A stretch of 64,000 bases of DNA from Seriola aureovittata (lineage: Eukaryota > Chordata > Actinopteri > Carangiformes > Carangidae). How positions within the stretch are numbered: the first letter of the stretch is position 1; every line of letters starts with the position of its first letter. The notes beneath the pieces are model-generated. The model made no database searches, had not been told where the DNA came from, and worked only from the letters and a program-made list of their open reading frames with translations. The stretch spans positions 13,150,501 to 13,214,500 of the forward strand of contig NC_079378.1 in the NCBI RefSeq assembly GCF_021018895.1, read 5' to 3'. A program made the position numbers and the translations under genes. Below, in pieces: positions 22,601 through 36,511 of the stretch.

Positions 22601-24117
22601 CAGGGATCTGGGGCCTCATTGTTTGGCCCCTGATTAAGAGCTTCTCACACTGGAGGATCAGGTCTTTGCACAGAGTGAAGGAGAGGGAGCTGGGAGTAAG
22701 AAAGAGAAGGGATCTTTCTTTCTTTTTGTCTGGGGGGGTCTTATGGGCCACATTGTTGCAGGGCTCAGAGAAGGCTTCTTTTAAAGGTAGGATGGATTTG
22801 GGGGACAATGAGATGTTAGACGATGAGGGATTTAATTCTTAAGCTCGTACTTTTAGGGTCTGTGGCACCTCCATTTGTTCATGACTTGGAGATGTCCCAG
22901 TCCATCTTTAGATGTGAAGTGAGCTTCTTAGTCAGATACTGAAGGCAACATCTCAATATAAGGTGATTGACGTCAAAACATTCCCATATAAATAGATTGA
23001 TCACGTCATACCTCTTACAGGAATGTCGGCACTCATAAAGAAAAAGGTCGAAGGTGAAGAATTACTTTCTCATGTATAACCGTTCATATTTGTCTTTTCT
23101 TTTAATTGGCATCATTGCAAATTAATTTGTTTGTTGTAAATAAAGTGCAACAAATTACAACTATAAATCAGTTAGCCATTTTTTCTCATGATTCATGGTC
23201 CATTATTGCAAAAGAAAAAAAGTCTCCTACTTTTACAAATTGACTGAGAGCAAAAATACAGTGTGGTACTTTTTTAAAGGACAGATGAAAACCTAAAGGG
23301 ATGATCCATAATTAATTGTAATGACCTGAATAAATAAATTTGATTTGAATCAGCAACACAAAGAACTTTATACGTAACATCACCGTGCTAAATAATATAG
23401 ATCAACAACCCACAGGCCCGTCTCATGTACAGATCCATATTGTAATGAGCCCCGATGGTAAAGAAAGACATTAGTTTGAAGGGACAGTGATGCAGCATTC
23501 CAGAGGGATTGAGAGGCCATGTGGGAAAAGCAAACGGAGGTGTTAATCTCAACAGAGTGACTCCCCTCCCTTCATGTTCTTAATCCCACAGTCTCTGTGC
23601 CATCAGCGCATTCATTCCCTGACATGAACCAAGCCCTCTTCACCATCAGCGGATACACAAAGGGTTAATTAAAGCTGGTCAGGCTGGAATGCGAGTTCAT
23701 GGATTTTGTTTACCGCAGATGCTGATTGGCTCGGCGTGAAGGAATATGTGTAGGAATGCCCCTGTGCTTCCGCTGGAGAGTGAAAGTAGGAATCACTGAA
23801 ATATTTTGATTCGTTTATTGTTGATGAATTAAGATGATTAGGTTAGAAAGTCAAATAATGCAATGAAAGCCTGGAGTAAAGAAGATTACATACATGTATT
23901 GTTTCCTGTGAATCCCTGTGGAAGTCATTTGAATCCAGCACCAGAATGACACACTCCTCCGCTAACAATGAGGCCTGCTACAGTCCAGACCATAAGTGTT
24001 TGGACAGTTACACATTCTTACGGTGCTTCAGCACATTGTCACAGCCCCTCTGTTGGTTTCCTGCTGTGGCTGCACTTGTCTTCAGGGCTGCAGGCCAATT
24101 GAAGGCCTTAATCAGCA

Positions 24118-24153
24118 GCATGGGACACACCTGGGCCCCGGTGTGTCCCATGC
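24118..24153. other. 36-bp palindrome
   Basis: GCATGGGACACACCTGGG is followed at once by its reverse complement, with one mismatched pair (24132/24139). Seventeen of 18 pairs match and there is no spacer. It lies 25 bp left of a long (CA)n tract. Confidence 0.9.
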
Positions 24154-24177
24154 ATATAAGCAGAGCAGCAGTAGTCA

Positions 24178-24304
<127 letters not shown>

Positions 24305-24750
24305 CTGCGGCAGGGGGTTTCTTTGGAGGTTTTCCCCCTTTCTTTCTACAGCACAACATCCATGCAGCACATTTTCACTCACCCACTCCCTACACAACCG
24401 ACCCTACAGATTCCCTCCATCTACTTTTTGTGCCTGTTTTGATCATTTTGTTGTAAATAAATTAGTTTGTTATTTAGTATGCTCGTGTGTCTCCCATCTT
24501 TGTGTGCCTCAGTGTTAATTTGAATATGTTTACATTATATAAAAAGAACTGTGTGGGAGATTCTGCCCTTAAACACATAAACACATAATGCACCTGTATT
24601 CTTCAGCTGCATTTCAATGAGTCCATAGTCCGTATTTGTCTGTGTGTGTGATTCCCTCAGCTTATGCCGTGTTGCTTTTGTCAGCAGGTGTGTTGTCGCA
24701 GGGGCCATGGATTAGAGACACAGTTTATGAAGGCCAGCGAACCACCTGTC

Positions 24751-24752
<2 letters not shown>

Positions 24753-24789
<37 letters not shown>
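24753..24789. repeat. (CA)n microsatellite
   Basis: Pure CA tract. Confidence 0.95.
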
Positions 24790-24791
<2 letters not shown>

Positions 24792-26471
24792 GCTTCTATA
24801 CCACATACAGGCCACCAGGAACAATGTTCAGACTCGCCTCATTCTCACCTCTCATAAGCTCACCACAAGGACGTACACTTGGTCAGTTATGGTGATGATT
24901 GAAAGTGGGAGGAAACAGCTGGCCTGGCTGTGTCCACGCTCTGACTACCTCACAGCAGTCAGACTTATATGTTACACTTTGTGAATCTTTCACTTGTACA
25001 AATAAAATACTGTTAGCTTACACAATAGGCTTAATCAGTGGCTATTCAGCAGCACAGGAGCTCCGTCCTTTTGTTTCTCTGAACAAAAACCTGGTGATTC
25101 TGTAACTAGCTTACCAACTAACAAAATAAAGCTTGTAAATTGGACAATTGAGGAGCTGCTGGAAGGCGTCTTTATAAGTTGGCAATTCCAATTGGTCCTC
25201 AGCACCCAATCAGCAGACAGACGCACGTAGAGATCAGCTGCTTAATTTCACACCATTTCGCAGCTACAGAGCCAGATATTTCCCTCAGGAGTTGGTGGAG
25301 ACCCACAACAGAGCTAGCGCTACACTTATACCACTTGCTCAGGGGAACATTAGTGTTAGCTGTGAAAGAAGGGAGAATCAAATACCACTCTCCCCCATCC
25401 ACACTTCTCTGCTCATCAGGGGATCCGAATTTAAAACCATCATCTCTTTCCCATCCCTGACAATAGAAACCCGTCTCTTCCCTCCTCACCACTGTCATAA
25501 ATATCTCAGTTCAGAGGTTGACAGCTCAAGCTTGATTCATTTTCACGCATGTACATATTTGGATTGGATCCCTGTCAAAAACAATTATAATGGTCCCCCC
25601 AGGATTTCAAGCCCCCTCTCCCTCCTGAGAGGCGTCTGCTGTCAAAACTGCTTGGATGATTTTCCGGAGTCGGGGTGTCCACATCTGTGCCTGATTAGCA
25701 CAACAATAAGGCCCAGCAACCCCGACTTAATGAGAAGGCATCTTCAACCCGGGCTTGAGGACCCCACTGACAAAGACGCCATACAACCACTACACAAGTA
25801 TTTTCCTCCAGATCCATTAGGCAGAAACCTGCCACCCCTGCAAAACACAAAAAATAAAAAAATAAAAAAAATCCTAAAAGTATGAGGCAAGTGGTGATTC
25901 TCATTTCCAGAAATCGGTTCTTTGTGCTCCAACATGCACAAGAATGTAAACTGGAAAATGAAGCACGGGTAGACGTGGAACCAAAAGAAAATGAAAACAT
26001 CATCCACCGCTAAAATTAGAGGGGAAACCTGGCTCTACAATCTGCAACCATCGATCTTTTCATTTAAATGGCAGCTTGTGATGCTCTGTTTTTCTAAAGT
26101 CAAATTACCAGAAAACTTTCCCATCTGTGCAGCCTGTTGTTAAGGTCGCCTCCCCCAGAGTCTGAGGAGCCTTTTGTCTAAATGTAAAATTAAATTACAC
26201 AGCAGATGTATTCACAAATATACAGACACATACTGTATGTTTAAATCCTCTGTGTTTCACTAACCCCTCTCTTTGACGGCTGGCTTCTCACCCCACCTTC
26301 GATGGTGGCCATTTGGATTATGTAGAAACACTTTTACCTTTTTGACATGGTCAGACAACACGTCATGCAAACTATTTCTTCCTTAGCAAAGCTGACCCTT
26401 GAAGTCAAGGTTAAGACCAAGGGAATGCATTGAGACTGAGGTTCCTCACAAGTACAGCAGTACAAATTTAT

Positions 26472-26492
26472 GTGTGTGTGTGTGTGTGTGTT

Positions 26493-26532
<40 letters not shown>
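26472..26532. repeat. (TG)n microsatellite
   Basis: TG tract with two TTTG interruptions. Confidence 0.95.
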
Positions 26533-26534
<2 letters not shown>

Positions 26535-28083
26535 GTGAAATCACAGGGCACTATTTCAACTTATTTCATTTCCATTGATTTTACATTTCAGCCATATTAT
26601 TTAACTTTGTTTTAGGAGACGTTCTCATTGTGCAAATAAAACACTGCAGAGACTAAAACTCTGAGCTGTTTCTCTCATCTTTGTAGTTGGTGTTTTGTCC
26701 ACTCATATTACAGTGCATGCTCTTTGTGACTTGATTATTTTAAATGTCTCATTTCTAAAACACTAAAATTAACTCAGCCGCAGCCAACGCAGATGACCTA
26801 AATGAAAAGGTAGATAGGTTTTTATGGTATCACGTTTGTTTCTGAGTGATTATTCTGTGGATCATAACCACACTGATGTGAAAACACTCAAACAGTAAGA
26901 AAAATAATACAACATAAAGTCTTTTTTGCATCCTTGCTGTGATGAAGTATCTGTTTCTGAAATGTTCTCATGATGAGGAAGGTGAGCCTGACATCTGCAA
27001 TGGTGCCAACTGTGTGCAGACAATCCATGAATAATAGAAAAGGAGACAAACCACTGATTATAAAAAATCTAAGCATGAGTATTATCCCTTAAAACCTGCA
27101 TTTCTCTGCCTGATCCACACTTGTTCCTCCTGCAAGAGGATTTGAAACATGAAAGCCGTCAAATGAGCAATGTTCTGAAATCTACAGAGGGTATTTTTTT
27201 TCCTCCTCTTTGGAGAAAGGTTATAGCTTTCATTGACTCTTCAGCTTTCACTTTTCTAGACAGTTTATATTTGTTATTTTCTGACACATAATCTTTGTTG
27301 GTTAGTGCATTCTGAGCAGAACAACCCCGTATAAGTTCGCCTTTATATTTGTGGATTCATACAGAAATGCAATAACGCCCTTTTAAGTGAGACAATGCCT
27401 CTGACTGCTGTCTGTCTGTCTGCCTGTTATTCTGGACGTAAACAACAGACAAGCTCAAAGTCAGCCCAGCTGATCCAGTGAGCAGAGTTTACCCAGCCCT
27501 CCCCTGGTTGTAAATGGTCAATTAATCTAAATCTCTCAGTGTTTATTGGTCTCCGTTAGCTAAATGAGAGTAGACTTCTCCTCCCTCTTTGGGCTGTAAA
27601 ATGAATACATGGTGTTAGAAAAAGAGACTTGCTGATTGGCACTGGCGCCCTGTGTGGCCTTGAAGGAGTGAAGGGAGGTGGGGAGGTGGTTCTCTGTCAG
27701 AGGGGAGTTTTATGAGCCCCTGTAATCACCAGGCGTTAAACTCAACAATTAGGAGCTGCTATTTTGTCGCTGGTTTATGGCAAGAGGCTAGTTAGCTGCT
27801 CAGCTCTGCAGGCAGGGGGAGGGGGGTGGTCTGAAGTGGAGTATGGCGTGTGTGGAAGAAACACAATATTCGATCTTAGGCTTTGGTTTGATAAGGACAC
27901 TGAATGCAAAAATTAGAGCATTTGTGATGCTGAGGTTCAGATTATTTAGACACATTGTTTGTCAAAGCGTTGAACCAGTTTGCTTCTCTGTCTCTGCGCT
28001 CGCATCTTTTTTACTCTGCTGTGTCAGTAAGTAATAAATCAGAGATGTTTTCACCCGGAATTCCCTTCATGACTTTCTTCATA

Positions 28084-28086
<3 letters not shown>

Positions 28087-28128
<42 letters not shown>

Positions 28129-28142
28129 ACACACACTCACAT
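28087..28142. repeat. (CA)n microsatellite
   Basis: CA tract with CATA and CACT interruptions at its right end. Confidence 0.95.
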
Positions 28143-28487
28143 TCACACAGCATGGGGTCACTGAAAAGGACGGCCTCCAATTCAACACTTAAATTGCAGG
28201 TGTAGTTATAGCTGGGTCCACTGAAGCCTCGGAGGCAGGAATGTTGTGTAATTACATGTGTCATTGCGTGTAATCGTCCGCTTGTAATGGAGACGATTAA
28301 ATGCAGCAGCTCATTGACTTCAACTGACCGCCTCCAACTTCCACAGCCTTCCTCACTTCACCTCACGTGACTCCACTTTCTCTCAGGTAAGTTCAAATGA
28401 GGAATGCAAGTGGTTTTCCAACTGTTTATCTTAAAGTATTACTTATTTCTGTTTGTAGACAAGTAGAAAAGATCAGGGGTCAAAAGT

Positions 28488-28527
28488 GCCACCCCCCCCC
28501 CCACCCCCACCCCCACCCCCACCCCTC
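28488..28527. repeat. C-rich (CCCCCA)n tract
   Basis: A C homopolymer, then units of CCCCCA. The minus strand carries at least five G runs of four or more separated by single T, a strong G-quadruplex pattern. Confidence 0.9.
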
Positions 28528-31500
28528 TTTACCCCACTGACCAGGGATCAATTCATCCACACTATTGATTTTGCCAATGATCACTGCACATGACCTCCTT
28601 GTTGAAACAAAATGTCTATCACCAATATAAGTTTTATTTTCACTTGGGTTGCAGATAACGTATGATTCTGTTCATTATCCATAAATTAATCTATTGGTTG
28701 TTTGGTCTATAAACTCATGATTAATCAAAGCACCAATCACAGTTTCCCAGATCCCAGAGTGACATCTTAAAATATCAACAGTCTAAAACCCTCAAGTAGC
28801 AGTTTAAAATGATGCAGCAAATCCTCAAAGATGGAACAAGCAAAATTTGGCATTTGTGCTTACACATCCTCAAAGTTAATTTAAAAATACTCAATTTGCA
28901 ATTACAAATGATAATAATTGTAATAATGCCCATGAAGAGTCCAAACCTGCACATATTCGCCAGGGTCAGAGTCTAATATACTACATTGTCCATGGATGAG
29001 TGAAATATCTTTCTGACATCAAAGTTGCAAAATATATAATATATTTTTTGAACTTTGAAATTGCCAGAACATATTTTCCAAGTATCAGTTCTTGTTTCAG
29101 CTGACAGCTAACCTGGCTGCCTCCTGCACACGGCCATTCCTCAGATGCAAGTCTGAGTATTGTCCAGACATGCAAACTGCTGCCAAACAGAAGTAGCATC
29201 CAGTCTTTAAATCATATCCAACTTTAGTGGAGCATCAGAAATGTTGTCAGTGTGTTTTATTTTTCAAACCTCACAGTTTTGTCTTGTTTAGTGAATATTA
29301 TCCTCAGCTCTTTTCTGTCTTTTTTGATCATTTGAGCTTTGGTTTAGGATCATTTCTAAAAAAAGAAAAAAGCTGTGTTTTCTTTGGGAATGTTGAAAAT
29401 GCAAACTCCAGAGGAGATCTTCCCTCCCCTGACCTTTACTTATCTAACCTTTCCTTGCCCTGGCTGATCATCCCAAACCTTACACACCTGATCTGCATCC
29501 CTCAGGTGACGACGCTCACACACCTGTCACCTAGAGGTGCTCTTCACCTCCAAGCAAACAGATCATTCTTCTTTGACTGCCCACATTCATGATGCAGACC
29601 TGTGGACTTTTTCTCAAGAAATGTTTTCCATCCAGGACTATATATTATCGCTGCGAAGCCAAACAAGATAAAGACTTAAGCTAAAGTGAAAATAGTTGCT
29701 CAGGTTTAAGTTACTGGCCTTTTCAAAGACTAAAATGCAAACAGCAACAACTGTCTGAATAGTGATTAGGAAATTGAGGAATATCCATCCTGAGAACTTA
29801 TTTCCACTGGATCTGTCTGCTTTCTCTGTAATCAATCATTTTAAAAGTCAATACAGCCGATCACACAGTACAGCTGTGGTCACATGTTGTGATCCTAAAA
29901 TAATGATTTTTTTTATCACCTAAGCGCAGCGACTATGGGACACAATAAACAGAAGAATATAAGATCAATTAAACTGTAAAGTATCACAAACTGGTACTGG
30001 TGCTCCACACTTTTCCACGTGATTGGAAGGGGCAAACGGTGATTAGATATTGTTCAGTGTGTGTGTTTTGAGTGTAGCTGAGCCAGAAACGAGAGCCAGG
30101 TGGTCAGGGCTACCCAGCTGAACTCTCCTGGGAGGCCCTCAGGTCAAAGAGGTCAGAGGTCAATGTGCATGTGTTTGCACATGTGTACAATTCCAAATAT
30201 TCATGCATATTGTTGGTCCGTAGGTAGATGTCAGTAGGTTTTAGTGTGTGTCTATGTGTGTGTGTGTGTAAGTGACACGCTGTCATCAGTGTGTACAGAC
30301 CCACAGCTGCAGTGTGGCTGATTGGTCCTGTGGGAGAACAACAGAGGAGCTTTATGTTCACACACAGCTCTTGTCTTTTACATTTGTTAAAAAAAAAACA
30401 AATGGAGTTACCGCAGAGACAGGAATTAAGTAGCATCATCCTCTCGGGGACAGGAAGCAACAGGATTTATGGGAAATGTGGTCTTGGCTTGGAAACGTCC
30501 AGCTGTCAGCCAAGAAACTATTTTTTGTGGGTATTTCTCAGGTTGAAAAGGCTGCTAAAGTCTAACCTCCACTATAATGCTCTACCTGCTCAACTTCCTG
30601 TTATTTCTTTAACTGAGCCAGTGTCTGTGTGGGTGTGTGGTGTGTTACAGGTGTCTTCCCTTTTCTTGGAGTTTGAGGAAACAGCCTATTAAATAATATA
30701 ATATATATGCTTATTGTCTTTCTTGCTGAGAGTTATATGAGAAGATTTATACCACTGCTAGCTCTCACAGATGCCCTTTCAGTGAAAGGAATAACTGGAA
30801 GATATCATGATGCAGACATTTGAACAGACACTGAGCAGAGCACAGTTGCAGAGTTCAGTCTAGAACTACTTTGAGCTCTTAGTCTGAGTGGTGAACCGTG
30901 TAGTTTCGTGGTGCCACGCGTCTTTCCTGTGTTGGTTTATGGATGTGTGGCAACATAAGTGATTCCAGGCCCGTGTGGTAGTGCCGTGACGCACGTGCAG
31001 CCACAGAAAACCCGTTAGACAGACGTGTGTGTGTGTTCTTAAACCTATATCTGTAAGAGCCCTGTAGCTGGTGCGTCAGATTGTGAAAGGGAGGGCAATT
31101 TGTTTGTGTATTGGTGTTTACATATGGACAATTTTGTGAGTATGCATGTTTTTAATGGACAAAATATTTGGAAGTGTTTTCTCAATTTCTTCACATTTTA
31201 AGAGCTGTAAACACTGCACTTTGGTCAGATTTACTGAGTGATACGACTACACAGTGGAGGAAGAATAAAAAAACGTATCCCGGCCTTATGTTGCGTAATT
31301 GCCTTTGTGTGCAGATCACTATGTTTGTGCATTTATCAGACGCTCTCCTTTTTTTCCCCAGAATTGCAGTCATTATGTCCATTAATTACCTGTGAAATGG
31401 CTCTCAGGCAGAGGCAGGCCTGCTGCATTCAGGCTGCCAGCAGGCGATTTGGGTTGGCATTGAGCCACCAGGCCAAATATCCAGGGCAATGCACGCATAC

Positions 31501-32384
31501 ATGTTTAGATTTTATATTTCAGCCCATTAGCACATAAACCACATTGATTTGTTGTGACTACAAGAGAGGCAAACCCCGTTTTGACCAGGACAACTCAGAG
31601 TTATGTTATAGAAAATGAAGAGGGAACAAACAAAGGGGCTACTGATTTTCCCTCAAAGTGCTTACTCAAGATTACTCATGTTTATTTCAACTTATTTTCA
31701 TAGTTTATCCATCATTTCCATCACTTACGATAACATTGTACTCACCAAAGTAGATGAGATCTGAAAAGCCTGAAATGACACAAAACACAAGCAGTTGAGC
31801 TTATCTAAACTACATTATTTGGAGGCAAATTTGGGAGATCAACTCTGAAACTGCAGCTACAGCGAAGCTACAAACTACTGGAGGTAGTGAGGCCACAGCA
31901 ACACTGCACCTTTGATGAAAGTGGCAAGCTACACTACAAGCTACTCAGAAAAAGCAGTTTAACACACTGAAGCTATTTCACATTTAAAAAAAAAAAAAAG
32001 GTTGCTAATGGAAACATTACACAATTTTCAAAAATAGCCACGCCACCCAACCACTACTGGCAATGTAGTAAAATTAGTGGTAGGATGGTAGCATTTATAG
32101 TTTGGGTAATAATTTTACCCATCGTCCTTGTTTTTTCTACCAAACAGGTTTGGCTAAGGTTTGGAGGACATCATTTCAAATTTTCAAAATCCTAGTATCT
32201 TTTATTGATACTAACACAAAGTCAGAAATGATCAGATCCTACACATACAATGATCCTCTAACTGGATGATTGGAAATCTATTGAAAACTTATTGTGTGTT
32301 TTGAAAAACTGAAAAATATAATACACACATGATTTGTTGTTAATAGACTAATAAAAGCGAAACTCTTCTACTCTTCTCCCCAGT

Positions 32385-32387
<3 letters not shown>

Positions 32388-32427
<40 letters not shown>

Positions 32428-32440
32428 ACACACACTCACA
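32388..32440. repeat. (CA)n microsatellite
   Basis: CA tract with CACT interruptions. A second, shorter CA tract lies at 32672-32701. Confidence 0.95.
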
Positions 32441-32674
32441 CGTAAGAACTAAAACACAGACACATGTAACTCGGATCCATGGTTTGGTTGAAACCACTTT
32501 AATCGACTCAGTCATGAACAAACAAACACACATACACAAACACACACTTGAAAATAGCCACAAGCGTTTACTCATTTATACACAGTAGCCAACAGCAAAT
32601 ATGTCTGTGACACTCTGACCACACAAGGAGAAACACTGTGGCTGGAGCAAGGCCTACTTGTGTTTGAAGTATGG

Positions 32675-32706
<32 letters not shown>

Positions 32707-33214
32707 AGGAGTTTAATTTTCAAAATGTGTAACTCATCCTGCAACACACAAACATACTGTACAACAAAATTCACTCGATCCTCTAACATGCTAAAAGTTT
32801 TCTTTTGATTTTCAACAGTAGATGTTCACTTTGTTGGTTGTAAGGATGGCAGCTGTTCGAAGCTCTTCCAACAAATACACACGAAGACATCCCACCACAC
32901 ACCAGCACAAACACACGGCTTTAAATGTCAGATGAGACAGTTCCAGTCGGCTGAATGAGGCTTACTGTGTCTGGACAGCAGCTAAGACACAAATGAAGAA
33001 CGTGAGGATGTTAAAGGGTGAGGAAGAGTGTGAGAAGGCATGCGACTATTTTGGACCAAATTATACTTTAATTAATTAATTTATTAATTTTACCATTGTG
33101 CTTTGGATGCTACACGAAGTTGCAATATTACAATGGAATAAGACGGCAAACGTGAAACCTGCAGCGAAGTCATAAGGACTTTCTCTGTGTGCTAGTTATG
33201 AACGGATTACTATC

Positions 33215-33615
33215 CAGCACAGTTCCAGGGGCCTGAAAGGTCAGGGGACCCCCGGTCTTCGCCTACAAAATATCCCAGAAAGACACACAAAATGACCACA
33301 AAGGAACAATAAAGAACTACAAAGACACATAACCCATCTGCAAAGAGATTTAAAATAACCACAAAGAGACACAAAACGACCACAGACACAAAATGACCAC
33401 AGACACAAAATGACTACAAGACAGACACAAAACCAACACAAAGAGATGCGAAACATCTTCAAAGAGACACAAAATGACCACAAATGACAGGGCTTGTGTG
33501 ATTTGTGATTGATTTGTGTCTCTTCCTGTGTGGGTGTCTTGCTTCTTTGTAGGGGGCCTTTGACTTGTCTGTACCCAGGGGCCCTTTGTGTCATAATCCA
33601 GCCATGGCTCTTGTC
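33215..33615 (-). repeat. Dispersed repeat with internal degenerate minisatellite
   Basis: Between 33278 and 33486 the phrase ACACAAAATGACCACAAAGAG recurs in degenerate tandem units of 12-24 bases. The flanks (CCAGGGGCCTGAAAGG on the left, CCCAGGGGCCCTTTGTGTC on the right) resemble the ends of a common fish element. The open frame at 33241-33654 only reflects the tandem units. Confidence 0.6.
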
Positions 33616-35089
33616 TCTACTTGTGCTCCCCAATCCCAATTCAAAATCATACATTTAGCCAAGCTCAGTCCAAATGTCTGCGTTTTCCTGCTTCATCTAT
33701 CTCATGGAGGACGCTTTGGGAGCTGAATGTGCGCAGCACTTTAGATGACTCCAGAGATGACAGGCCTGACAACGTGCATGGTTCTCCAAGGGAGAACAAT
33801 CTTATCTCTGCAAGCCTCTTGGTAAAGTGGCCATGATGTCTGATGATGATGTAAGATAAAAGTTGTAGTCTTCATCTAAGCCAGCAGAAACAGCCAGATG
33901 TTAAACTAAAACTGAAATGAACTTGAAAGTGTCGTCACTTTGATGAAGTGGAGCCTCTGCTCTTTATAAATATGGTATCACAAGTTACAAGATGTGATTA
34001 TATTTCCCAAGCCCCACCAGAGTAAACTTTTGTCTCAGTGACAGTCTTTACAGTGGACGGGCCTCTCCCAGCATGCAGTGCAGCGAGGCCCCCATCAGCA
34101 TGCATCCTCTCAGTGAAAGAGCAGCCAGGTGGAGAGGCCTATTCACTGCAAACTGACCTTGACAGCGTTTGATTGAATCCCACTTCCTCTTGCCGCTTCC
34201 CTCCTTGCTGCCCAGATGGCAAGGGCTTCTCCTCCCCCTCCTCCATCTTTCATTCACCTCCGCTGACTGACACGTCCGATCAATGTGCTTTTTGTTCCTG
34301 GCTTGAGAAGTTTCTCTCTCTGTCCACTTGCCTCTCTGTCCATCTTGTTTATCTCCTTTCTCAGCTCTTCTCTCCCTCGTCCCATCTTTCTTTCGTTCTC
34401 TCCCACAACAGGATGAAGATATTTGATACGCTCCGACGATTCCCGTCTGCGTCCTCTTCCTCTGTCTCTACATGTGTCCCGCTGTTTTCCTGTCTGTCTC
34501 TCTGTCGTTTTCTCCCGCCACCGAAGGATGGAGACGTCTGCTGCACATGAGTGTTTCCTCCTCTCTCTTTAATCTGACACCACATGTGCTGCTGTATGTT
34601 CAAAACAAAAGCAAACCAACAGCTTTAACAAGAAAAGACAATAACTGTTCTGTCAAGTCTGTGTTATTGCTGTTAATAGACAATCATTTAAAGATTTTAA
34701 GTATTAATAAAAAACTATCCAGTACCTTATTGGTCAATTGTGCTGTTTTACATGTCATATTAATCTATGTGCCTGTTTTTCTAGTGAAACTGTAAAGGGT
34801 TTTATTTTTTGAAAACTAACAATAAGAGACTGTGCACAGTAAAATCCAGTAATAAACAAATAGTTTTAACCAGCGTCTACAACTACATTTGAGGCCATGT
34901 GAGGTTCTAGAGGCAGAGAAAACCAAATAGATAAAAGTTGAAGTCCAGACTTTGCAGTCGTGATGAAGTAAAAGTGAAAATGATTAGAGGGAGAGTGAAC
35001 ATGTTCAGAGATGTCTGTGGCAGTCAGACCTAGTTTCTGTGTTGGTGCAAGCATGAAGGCTATGAGCTTAGCCACTAATCTTTTATATC

Positions 35090-35545
35090 ATCGCCAAAGT
35101 TATTACAGTTAATCCTGTGGGGAGTATGAATTTCACAAATTTCATGGCAGTCCATTCAATAGAAAAACCCACTCAAAAAACTCAAAGATCAGCAAAGTCA
35201 TTGAGAAACATTTTCTGGAAACATGTATTTTTGTACCAAATGTTCTACCAATCCATAAATGTTCAAATATATCAGTCGATAAGTGAAAACTTTGACCTGT
35301 TGGTTGCGCTAGATGAAAAGTCAAGGGATCAACAAGATCTACAATTTCTGCGGACTTTAAATGTTGCTACCAGTTTTTTTTTTTTTTGAGCAATAGCAGC
35401 AGCAGTTGTTGCTGCTATTATTCCAGCGAAAACCTGTGGAGTCTAAAGGAAGTCAGAGGAACATCAAAGTGTTTGGACTTCAACTTCTGGGACCATGAAT
35501 ATGTGTAGAAAGTAATCTACCAATAATTGGAGATATTTCACTCTG
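35090..35545 (-). repeat. Dispersed repeat (ATATTTCACTCTGGACC family), reverse orientation
   Basis: The phrases TCCTGTGGGGAGTATGAAT, CAAATTTCATGGCAGTCCAT, TTGCGCTAGATGAAAAGTCA and GATATTTCACTCTGGACCAA are diagnostic of a high-copy fish repeat. The copy near 55.75 kb runs the other way. Confidence 0.6.
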
Positions 35546-36511
35546 GACCAAAGCAGTGCACTGTTTTCTAGGTTTAGATGGGTCCGTGTTTGCGAAGCCA
35601 GTCAAATGATGATGTTGGTGCTTCTCACAATTTAATGAGTAAGCGGACCAAGAGGTCAATGTCCAAACAACAAGTTGTATTTCAGATGGACAGTGGGAAA
35701 GTCTGGGTTCTTTATGTCTCCCTGCAGGCTGCTCGCTTGGCCCTGAACGTCGGACTTTCATTACGTTTATCTGTGTTTCCCAGTCTCCCCAGTCCTGAAA
35801 TAGAAAATGATAAACAGCATTGATAAACAACACTGTACCTCATGGTGGTTGCAGGTGATGTCATCGCATAACTGCTCTGCCAAAACAAATCTGCTACGTA
35901 ATGAACAGATGGCATGGATGGATGGCCATTTGCAGTGTTCGAAAAACAAACTCTGTGTACCCATGTAGTTGAGGTTCCAAAGCAAACGTATATACCTTTC
36001 CTTTTTAGTTCGTGTTGCTCTTGTGATTCCTCCAGTTTTTTTTTCTGGCCTAATCTGAATGTGGAGATAACAACTCTGAATGTCTGGATCCACATGTCAC
36101 AGTGATAGGAGCTGAACCATGGGATCATCAAGCACTAAATCGTCTTCTTGCTCAGATGTTATTCTAACTTTTCAGTCAGGGCACCGAGAGACCAACAAAT
36201 CTTCCAATTCAAATGACAAAACACATAATTTGTCCATGACCTCTACACTTGGCAGTTACCATGACAACTCGATTCAGTTCAGGGAAACATCATCAACATC
36301 AGAGAAATTAACGTCAGTCTACGATTTCACAGTCAGACATTTTGTTGACCCTCCATCCACTTTGATGTCCTCCCTCTGCAGACTGTTTGCCTTTATAATG
36401 TCATCCACCTTCATTAGTTTCTCCCGACAGACTAGAGTCATAACTTCTGAGATGCTACTCGAACATAAACACATGTAGTTTTGAGGTATTTGTTGAAACA
36501 ACTGATGGTGT

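Larger units (their letters stand above)
11315..23999. other. Gene-free stretch with repeats
   Basis: No conserved protein-coding exon was recognised on either strand. It contains the Tc1-like remnant, a SINE-like remnant, dispersed repeats near 14.1 and 19.2-19.6 kb, and microsatellites, each listed separately. The patch at about 23540-23760 (with GGGTTAATTAAAGC) looks more ordered and could be regulatory. Confidence 0.5.

Noticed and set aside
25292..25885. 197-codon plus-strand open frame
   Set aside because: No recognisable domain, signal peptide or membrane segment; ends in a Lys-rich A tract. Length alone is not enough in 64 kb of sequence.
33278..33486. Spaced short repeats that might suggest a CRISPR-like array
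   Set aside because: Units and spacing are irregular and the genome is vertebrate; it is a minisatellite.
33241..33654. 137-codon Cys/Phe/Trp-rich minus-strand frame
   Set aside because: Its periodic pattern is the translation of a degenerate minisatellite.
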